A stretch of 5,996 bases of DNA from NCBI GenBank assembly GCA_028679405.1, contig JAJRBP010000187.1, forward strand, positions 1 to 5,996, given 5' to 3'. This DNA comes from Methanoregulaceae archaeon (lineage in GTDB: Archaea; Halobacteriota; Methanomicrobia; Methanomicrobiales; Methanospirillaceae). Positions 1 to 3,932 of this stretch are shown piece after piece; within the stretch, counting starts at the first letter, position 1, and each line of letters opens with the position of its first letter. The notes beneath the pieces were generated by a model that worked only from the letters and a program-made list of their open reading frames with translations, was not told the DNA's origin and did no database searches. A program made the translations under genes and the position numbers.

Positions 1-418
1 CGCACATCTCACGGAGACCTTTCGCCGCCATGTAGCGCACATGGTCCCGATCGTCCCGAAGGGACTTCACCAATGTATCTTTCACACGCGGCGAGCCGAT
101 AAACCCAAGAGCTTCGACCGCCCTGTACCTCACTCTCCAGTCAGGATGACCCATAAGCCTGGTAAGTACAGGAATCGAGGATTCTCCCCCCATTGAGATG
201 GCACGGGCGGCGGCAGCCCTGACTGATTTATCCTCGTCCTCAACGAGCCTGGCTAGTACTTCAATATCTTCCCCGTCCGCGTACTCTCCAAGTTTCAGTG
301 CAGCATAAGCCCTGACCGACGGATCTTTCGCCTCGTTTGCTGACTTGATAAGCTGCTCCCGAAGGCGCTTCTCGATTGACGGCTGTTCATCTGGATCGTC
401 AGGACTTCTGCATTCCAT
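1..418 (-). CDS. HEAT-repeat protein, N-terminal 139 residues (gene runs off left edge)
   Basis: The reading frame opens at the ATG at 418 and stays open to base 1, so only the N-terminus is present. Residues 1-30 are charged and probably helical. From about residue 32, helical repeats of about 31 residues follow: roughly 32-63 (starting DPSVRAYAALKLG), 64-94 (KSVRAAAARAISMG), 95-125 (WRVRYRAVEALGFIG) and 126 onward (HVRYMAAKGLRE). The recurring VR-x-x-AA/AV-x-A-L-x-x-hydrophobic-G pattern is that of HEAT_2 / EZ-HEAT (PBS-lyase-like) repeats, which build protein-binding solenoids. There is no signal peptide or membrane segment, so it is probably cytoplasmic. The partner and role cannot be told from the sequence. 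It follows the small membrane-protein gene by 59 bases on the same strand and may be cotranscribed. No good Shine-Dalgarno precedes the ATG. No in-frame ATG was found upstream as far as the preceding stop codon, so this start is the best choice but not certain. Confidence 0.85.
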   Translation of the reverse strand, partial: MECRSPDDPDEQPSIEKRLREQLIKSANEAKDPSVRAYAALKLGEYADGEDIEVLARLVEDEDKSVRAAAARAISMGGESSIPVLTRLMGHPDWRVRYRAVEALGFIGSPRVKDTLVKSLRDDRDHVRYMAAKGLREMC

Positions 419-441
419 ATCGTATATTTTGCCACAGGAGG

Positions 442-449
442 AAAAAAAA
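442..449 (-). terminator. T8 tract, possible archaeal U-rich terminator
   Basis: Eight consecutive A on the plus strand give TTTTTTTT in the minus-strand transcript, 29 bases after the stop of the two-helix membrane protein and 24 bases before the HEAT gene start. Archaeal RNA polymerase often terminates at oligo-T without a hairpin, and I see no hairpin here. It may end or attenuate the small gene's transcript. Since no clear promoter lies between it and the HEAT gene, read-through is also plausible. Confidence 0.35.
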
Positions 450-477
450 GAGGCGGAACTATCCTTGCATGCGGGGA

Positions 478-696
478 TTATCGATACAGTCCCGCCCAGA
501 TCATGAATAACCCGCCAGCAGCAATGATGACCGCGATTGGGATTGGCATTGCCCCGGTCCCGATGAGATAAGGCACAAGCGCAAAGAGTATCAGGAGTAA
601 TCCGAGTCCGATGATCGGTACCCCGCTTTCAACTCCATAACCGACCGGACAACTGCGTCCTTTCTGTTCGGTCTGGATATCTTCCCGTTCATCCAT
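478..696 (-). CDS. Small two-helix membrane protein, 72 residues, unknown function
   Basis: A short protein with a charged N-terminal tail of about 20 residues (starting MDEREDIQTE, with one Cys in SCPVG). Two hydrophobic helices follow, at about 26-45 (VPIIGLGLLLILFALVPYLI) and 51-70 (PIPIAVIIAAGGLFMIWAGL), joined by a short GTGAM turn and ending in Tyr-Arg. Small two-helix proteins of this kind are common and mostly unassigned in methanogens, and no known family is recognised. The start is supported by GGTGA at 701-705, which matches the archaeal 16S 3' end, four bases before the ATG. TATA-like sequence at 786-796 lies about 90 bases upstream. The HEAT gene follows 59 bases downstream. The real-gene call rests on the ribosome-binding site, the promoter motif and the coherent membrane topology. 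Confidence 0.75.
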   Translation of the reverse strand: MDEREDIQTEQKGRSCPVGYGVESGVPIIGLGLLLILFALVPYLIGTGAMPIPIAVIIAAGGLFMIWAGLYR

Positions 697-700
697 CTTC

Positions 701-705
701 TCACC
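701..705 (-). promoter_or_regulatory. Ribosome-binding site of the two-helix membrane protein
   Basis: GGTGA on the minus strand, four bases before the ATG at 696. Another ATG lies just upstream in a different frame (ATGGTGAG), but it overlaps this site and does not open the conserved-looking frame. The site therefore fixes the start at 696. Confidence 0.6.
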
Positions 706-785
706 ATGACGTATACGAAACGTACCTCCAACACTACATAGAAGTATGCCTCATCTCTTTTTTTATGAATTATCTAATTTCCCTG

Positions 786-796
786 CAATTATATAG
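786..796 (-). promoter_or_regulatory. TATA-like box for the two-helix membrane protein gene
   Basis: The minus strand reads CTATATAATTG. An archaeal TATA box sits about 25-27 bases before transcription start, which would place the start near 765 and give a leader of about 70 bases before the ATG at 696. A second minus-strand TATA-like sequence (TATATAAAA, 811-819) lies just upstream and could be used instead. Confidence 0.4.
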
Positions 797-810
797 CGAT
801 ATGAAGTTTA

Positions 811-819
811 TTTTATATA
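811..819 (+). promoter_or_regulatory. TATA-like box, plus strand (also readable on the minus strand)
   Basis: TTTTATATA on the plus strand, preceded by AT-rich sequence with a purine-rich GAAG upstream. Read forward it would start transcription near 841-842, only a few bases before the ATG at 846 that opens a 27-codon ORF (846-929). No larger plus-strand gene follows, so any forward transcript would be a small or leaderless message or a non-coding RNA. The element is nearly symmetric and may serve only the minus strand. Confidence 0.3.
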
Positions 820-995
820 CTGTCACTCTCCTCCCTGAGATCGACATGATCGGTCAATGGGGTATCTTCTTGTCTCGATTTACCGGTCCAGGGCTGGTTT
901 CGCGGGTAGGATTCAACAGACAATCATGAGAAACAATTCAGGAGGAGGTCTGATTCTTAATTCATAGAGAGAATCTTGAAAAATGATACGGCACG

Positions 996-1013
996 TGTGA
1001 GGTTCTCCTCATA
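996..1013. repeat. Small inverted repeat (hairpin)
   Basis: TGTGAGG and CCTCATA flank a TTCT tetraloop. The stem has seven pairs including one G-U when read on the plus strand. It lies in the middle of the 470-base non-coding region. No T run follows directly on either strand, so it is not a clear terminator. Confidence 0.35.
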
Positions 1014-1048
1014 ATTCTTCTGCACACTTTTCGGATGTCTCGTTTTTC

Positions 1049-1064
1049 ACCCGTCGTGACGGGT
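1049..1064. repeat. Perfect inverted repeat, 6-bp GC-rich stem
   Basis: ACCCGT at 1049-1054 and ACGGGT at 1059-1064 are exact complements around a CGTG loop, and the central C-G could extend the match at the DNA level. It lies about 100 bases after the stop of the PEGA gene, past the T7 tract. It could be an mRNA 3'-end structure or a protein-binding palindrome. Confidence 0.4.
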
Positions 1065-1138
1065 ACACCAGCAAGGAGGTCATACCACCACTGTCCCTAT
1101 GGGAATTCTTCCGGGATAGCGGACACCAAAATATCTGG

Positions 1139-1145
1139 AAAAAAA
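1139..1145 (-). terminator. T7 tract after the PEGA gene
   Basis: Seven T in the minus-strand transcript, 21 bases after the TAG of the PEGA gene, inside AT-rich sequence (AAATTAAAATATTACC precedes it). This is the usual form of an archaeal U-rich terminator. No other gene follows on this strand for about 440 bases, which fits transcription ending here. Confidence 0.5.
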
Positions 1146-1166
1146 GGTAATATTTTAATTTCTACG

Positions 1167-1898
1167 CTAGCATCCGCAGAACGGGCACATCGGCATCCCA
1201 TTGATCTCGGTCGTCTGCCCGGCAATGACAGTAACCGTTGTACACCAGCTCCCGTCTCCGCCCCTGTTAAGTGCAATGGTATAACTTCCCGGAGGAACTG
1301 CATTCATCCAATAGGCGGGCGTCTTGCCGACATGGTCATGCCATTTTCCATCCAGCAGCGGATCGCTTGGGTCGAAGAAGTTCGACCTGATACTGATGGA
1401 AGCCCCGTCAGGCTCCGATCGGATAATAAGCGATCCATAGGTTGAAGACGTGGTGTCAGTTGCCGATGTGTTCTCGGTTGGTGTCGGCGCTGTCGGCAGT
1501 GGAATCACCTGCGCCGGCATCGGAATAAGCGTGGCCTGGACATTGCCCGGGACCCCTGACCTGACCGTCACATAACTCGTCCACGACATGTAGCCTGTAT
1601 GCGTCAGCTGGACCTGGTAAAAGCCGGGTTTTAATCCGCTCACCGTGACCGGGGTGGTCCCGTAATTGGTATTCCCGACGAAGACCTGTGCGCCCGATGG
1701 TGTCGACTGGATGTAAAGGGAGCCGGGCTGGACTGCCTCCGTCTGACTCTTGAAGAAGAGGCTCATGTAAGACGAGGTGGGGCTGGATGTGAGGGATGAG
1801 CGGAAGAAGCCCAGGTACGACGACTCGGCGGTCGCAATACCTGAAAATACGAGCAGGCCGCAGAAGATACAGAGTATGACCTTGATCCAAAGTCTCAT
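1167..1898 (-). CDS. Secreted protein with two PEGA domains and a C-terminal CPFCGC tail
   Basis: A 243-residue exported protein. Residues 1-24 form a signal peptide (Arg/Lys near the N-terminus, a hydrophobic core VILCIFCGLLVFSG, and ATA before ES as a likely cleavage site). Residues 59-126 form a classical PEGA domain: GSLYIQSTPSGAQVFVG, then GTTPVTVSGLKPGFYQVQL and GYMSW. A Pro/Thr/Ser-rich linker spans about 127-154. A second, divergent PEGA-like domain at 155-235 begins YGSLIIRSEPDGASISI and carries an insert of about 20 residues (about 172-191) before GKTPAYWMNAVPPGSYTIAL. PEGA domains are beta-sandwich modules of archaeal and bacterial surface proteins and have no enzymatic motif. Mature cysteines are C219, C238, C241 and C243, the last three forming the C-terminal tail. 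No membrane anchor follows, so the protein is probably released or held by partners. The start is fixed by the ideal GGAGGT at 1904-1909. The gene follows the PKD gene by 118 bases. Confidence 0.9.
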   Translation of the reverse strand: MRLWIKVILCIFCGLLVFSGIATAESSYLGFFRSSLTSSPTSSYMSLFFKSQTEAVQPGSLYIQSTPSGAQVFVGNTNYGTTPVTVSGLKPGFYQVQLTHTGYMSWTSYVTVRSGVPGNVQATLIPMPAQVIPLPTAPTPTENTSATDTTSSTYGSLIIRSEPDGASISIRSNFFDPSDPLLDGKWHDHVGKTPAYWMNAVPPGSYTIALNRGGDGSWCTTVTVIAGQTTEINGMPMCPFCGC

Positions 1899-1903
1899 AG
1901 GAT

Positions 1904-1909
1904 ACCTCC
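1904..1909 (-). promoter_or_regulatory. Ribosome-binding site of the PEGA protein gene
   Basis: A perfect GGAGGT on the minus strand, five bases before the ATG at 1898. It confirms the start that yields the complete signal peptide. Confidence 0.75.
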
Positions 1910-1978
1910 AAAGGTATGTTGCACCAAGATATGTTCAAGGATCGTTAAGAAGTATTCCCCGGTTCCATCCAGGCGGTG

Positions 1979-1983
1979 AAAAA
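1979..1983 (-). terminator. T5 tract after the PKD gene (weak)
   Basis: Five T in the minus-strand transcript, 33 bases after the TAA of the PKD protein gene and within the 118-base gap before the PEGA gene. It is short and has no hairpin, so it is weak support for separate transcription of the two genes. Confidence 0.2.
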
Positions 1984-2016
1984 CAGCAGGATATGAATAT
2001 AGAAGGCCCGCCCCTC

Positions 2017-2748
2017 TTATACCGGAAACGATCCTGGTGTGAATTTTGGATAAGCCGGGATAGAGACCTGACAGGCGGAGTTACCGGAAGACCCTTGCGC
2101 AATACCGGTACTCCCCCACCCGCTCAAACCCTGTGCACCTTCATACCGGGATAGGGTCGGGGCAACGGCCGAACCCCCGGATGGAACTACAACTGTTGCC
2201 GACTGCCGGGAGACGCCCGCAACTCCCGTTGTTCCTGCCGCAGTATTCGATCCTGTTACCACGATATAATCCTTCTTTGTTACCGAGCTGCTGAACGTCC
2301 AGTCCGACGTTGCCTGCCTGTTTATCCTGGAATAGGTGAGAGAAACGGTGTATATCCCCGGGGCAGTATAGACATGGACCGGATCCATTGCCGAAGACCC
2401 CGATCCGTCACCGAAATCCCACAGGAAGGAGCCGGTCGCTCCCGGCACCATTGCATAAAACTGTACAGGGAGTGGCGCAGAGCCTGTTGTCGGGTAGGCA
2501 ATGAAGCTCGGGAGGGAAGACAAAGTCATTGGTTTCATGTACCGCGTTGTGTTGCACGTGTCGAACGGACACCCGCGGTAGTAGAGGCCGCTGCAATTTC
2601 CCGGGAACAGACCTGTTTCCGAATATCCGCACGAGTAAGCGGCAAGGGATCCTGATCCATATCCCAGGCCGGAGCATCCGTAGGAGACCGCAGCTTCAGC
2701 GCCTGATATGCAGAGCGCAACAAGGATGATGAGACCGATGAACTTCAT
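2017..2748 (-). CDS. Secreted Cys/Gly/Tyr-rich protein with one PKD domain
   Basis: A 243-residue exported protein with no recognised family beyond the PKD fold. The signal peptide is residues 1-19/20 (MKFIGLIILVALCISGAEA). Residues 20-70 are rich in Cys, Gly, Ser and Tyr, with cysteines at 25, 40, 52, 60 and 65 (including GCPFDTC at 59-65). A PKD domain spans about 81-165: SFIAYPTTGSAPLPVQF, the hallmark WDFGDG at 110-115, then P-V-H-V-Y and G-I-Y-T-V-S-L. PKD domains are Ig-like modules of surface proteins that mediate protein or carbohydrate contacts. Residues 166-243 are low-complexity Gly/Ser/Thr/Ala with one Cys (226) and no membrane anchor. The frame continues 26 codons upstream to an ATG at 2826, but that extension (MFSSGARGTAQEE...) is polar and would bury the signal peptide. 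The start at 2748 is therefore preferred, helped by a modest AGGT at 2752-2755. Confidence 0.85.
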   Translation of the reverse strand: MKFIGLIILVALCISGAEAAVSYGCSGLGYGSGSLAAYSCGYSETGLFPGNCSGLYYRGCPFDTCNTTRYMKPMTLSSLPSFIAYPTTGSAPLPVQFYAMVPGATGSFLWDFGDGSGSSAMDPVHVYTAPGIYTVSLTYSRINRQATSDWTFSSSVTKKDYIVVTGSNTAAGTTGVAGVSRQSATVVVPSGGSAVAPTLSRYEGAQGLSGWGSTGIAQGSSGNSACQVSIPAYPKFTPGSFPV

Positions 2749-2777
2749 TGTACCTGCCCAATTGTTCCTCTTCCGTT

Positions 2778-2784
2778 GTATTAA
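2778..2784 (-). promoter_or_regulatory. Possible TATA-like box of the PKD protein gene
   Basis: The minus strand reads TTAATAC within GATCTTAATACAACG, about 30 bases before the ATG at 2748. This would give a transcription start within roughly ten bases of the ATG, a very short leader that would weaken or remove the Shine-Dalgarno. It is a motif match only. Confidence 0.25.
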
Positions 2785-2891
2785 GATCTCTTCCTGAGCA
2801 GTGCCACGAGCCCCTGAAGAAAACATATGGTGGTGCGCACAGGTTCCATTTTGGATCCTTCCAGGAAAATCTCATTTATTTTGCGATGGTT

Positions 2892-3794
2892 TTACGGCCT
2901 TATCAACCCGGACTCAAATGAGATCTCCTGACTGAAGGTCCTGATTGTCCCTTCGGCCGAATACCGTTCTGCATACACAATGTCCTCTGCCTTATACAAT
3001 CCGCTCGGGCATGGAATCGCGCCTTCCTGGTCATGGAGGTCCAGGGATACCGTCACGGTTCCAGTCGCAGGAAGTCCTTCTGGATCCTGACCCGCATTGA
3101 TAGAGTAAATGAGGGCAACCGGGACGTCCGCATTCGGCATTGGCGGCCAGAACCCTGGGTCTCCAGGGGCACCGACTGTCCTCGACCTCGCTTCCGTTGC
3201 TACAGATGCGTGCGTCATATCTATTCCGCTCTTCGCGAGCGCGATAGCACAGAATGGGGGGCTGCAATTCGGAAGACTTTCCCTGAATGGACAGAGAATG
3301 GAGAAATCACGCGGTACTGCGGTTCCGACCGTGTCGATCATGAGATCCTCGGAAGAGACGATCCTGCCGGCCTGGGTCGAATCAAAAAATACCTGTTTCG
3401 CTTCCTCCAGGTTATAGGCACTCCGGGTCTGCCGGCCTGTGTCAAGAGAGAGAGCCTTCACGTATGAGAAGGTGCCCGAGACCGCCTGAGTGTTCTCAGT
3501 GTATCCGGACGTCATCTGAACTTCGCGGCCGGGGTTCAGTGGCGGCTCGTCGAAGAAGACCACTCCGAAGGGGGTGTCTTCAGCATTGATATCCAACAAT
3601 TCGCTGCTAAGGCGCCAGCCAAGATCATCGCCTGTTGCTAGGGTTCCACTGCCGGTGATTTGCGTTGACACACCGATCTCCTGGCGATATGCCGTTTCCT
3701 GCGGCGGAACATCAGCCATGACCGTCATGAAGGATACAAATGCGACCACTGCGAGGAGAAACATGAGACATGGAAACCACGGTCTGTCACTCAT
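2892..3794 (-). CDS. Uncharacterised secreted protein, 300 residues
   Basis: An exported protein with an N-terminal signal sequence at about residues 1-27 (hydrophobic core at 9-26, then ADVPPQ). The mature part is predicted to be mostly beta-strand: QEIGVSTQITGSGTLATGDDLGWRLSSE near 39-65, an extended GYTENTQAVSGTFSYVKALSLDTG at 97-120, GRIVSSEDLMIDT at 143-155, ADVPVALIYSINA at 222-234, and a terminal YSAEGTIRTFSQEISFESG at 278-296. Mature cysteines at 168, 177 and 182 cluster in LCPFRESLPNCSPPFCAI, with a fourth at 262. There is no catalytic motif, anchor or sorting signal. From memory it resembles a family of unnamed secreted proteins repeated in Methanomicrobia genomes (the SGxGTL, SxVxDxxLDTG, GRIxSSE and xxSxxxxxESG pattern); I could not verify this. 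The start is supported by AGGAG (GGAG at 3803-3806) eight bases before the ATG. The repeat-protein gene lies 138 bases upstream on the same strand. Confidence 0.85.
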   Translation of the reverse strand: MSDRPWFPCLMFLLAVVAFVSFMTVMADVPPQETAYRQEIGVSTQITGSGTLATGDDLGWRLSSELLDINAEDTPFGVVFFDEPPLNPGREVQMTSGYTENTQAVSGTFSYVKALSLDTGRQTRSAYNLEEAKQVFFDSTQAGRIVSSEDLMIDTVGTAVPRDFSILCPFRESLPNCSPPFCAIALAKSGIDMTHASVATEARSRTVGAPGDPGFWPPMPNADVPVALIYSINAGQDPEGLPATGTVTVSLDLHDQEGAIPCPSGLYKAEDIVYAERYSAEGTIRTFSQEISFESGLIRP

Positions 3795-3802
3795 TCAGGA
3801 TT

Positions 3803-3806
3803 CTCC
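3803..3806 (-). promoter_or_regulatory. Ribosome-binding site of the 300-residue secreted protein gene
   Basis: GGAG within GGGAAGGAGAATCC on the minus strand, eight bases before the ATG at 3794. It supports this start over any internal Met such as those at residues 11, 23 or 26 of the signal sequence. Confidence 0.6.
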
Positions 3807-3932
3807 TTCCCTTGACAAGAAATATGGCGTTTGACTTTTTTATTGGTTTGGAAAGAAAGGGAAAATTATGAAAATAACTCTCTCCACATTGCCGTTTCAT
3901 CTCATACCCATCTCTTGAAAATTTCCCTGCCC

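Larger units (their letters stand above)
697..1166. other. 470-base non-coding region with divergent TATA motifs and small inverted repeats
   Basis: No convincing gene fills this stretch. The right end (1139-1166) is the 3' flank of the PEGA gene with a T7 tract. The left end (697-820) is AT-rich and holds the leader and TATA-like elements of the two-helix protein gene. Between them are an 8-base palindrome CGTATACG (710-717), GATTCT/AGAATC arms (952-957 and 970-975), a short hairpin (996-1013) and a 6-bp-stem palindrome (1049-1064). A strong-looking GGAGGAGGT (941-949) has no start codon at a usable distance. Two ORFs of 27 and 24 codons (846-929 plus, 1009-1083 minus) are too short to call. 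Confidence 0.6.

Noticed and set aside
941..949. GGAGGAGGT as a ribosome-binding site for a hidden plus-strand gene
   Set aside because: The next ATG (983) is 33 bases away and opens only five codons. CTG or ATT right after the site reaches TAG within six codons.
1009..1083. 24-codon minus-strand ORF with GGTGGT directly before its ATG
   Set aside because: The spacing is too short for a ribosome-binding site, there is no conserved feature, and it lies past the T7 terminator of the PEGA gene.
1035..1445. 136-codon plus-strand ORF overlapping the PEGA gene
   Set aside because: It is antisense to a gene with a signal peptide and PEGA domains. Its product is Arg/Pro/Ser-rich with no domain, and it has no suitable ribosome-binding site.
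1456..1938. 160-codon minus-strand ORF in another frame of the PEGA gene
   Set aside because: It covers the same DNA as the PEGA gene. Its composition (Arg/His/Pro/Gly-rich) is typical of a shifted frame in GC-rich coding DNA.
2722..2735. GATGATGA on the plus strand as the C box of a C/D box sRNA
   Set aside because: No CTGA D box lies at a suitable distance, and the bases encode part of the PKD protein's signal peptide on the other strand.
1167..2748. PEGA and PKD genes both exactly 732 bases long, suggesting duplication
   Set aside because: Their domains and sequences do not align, so the equal length is coincidence.
2749..2826. 26-codon N-terminal extension of the PKD protein from the ATG at 2826
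   Set aside because: The extension is polar with no ribosome-binding site, and it would put the clear signal peptide beginning MKFIGLIILV at an internal position.
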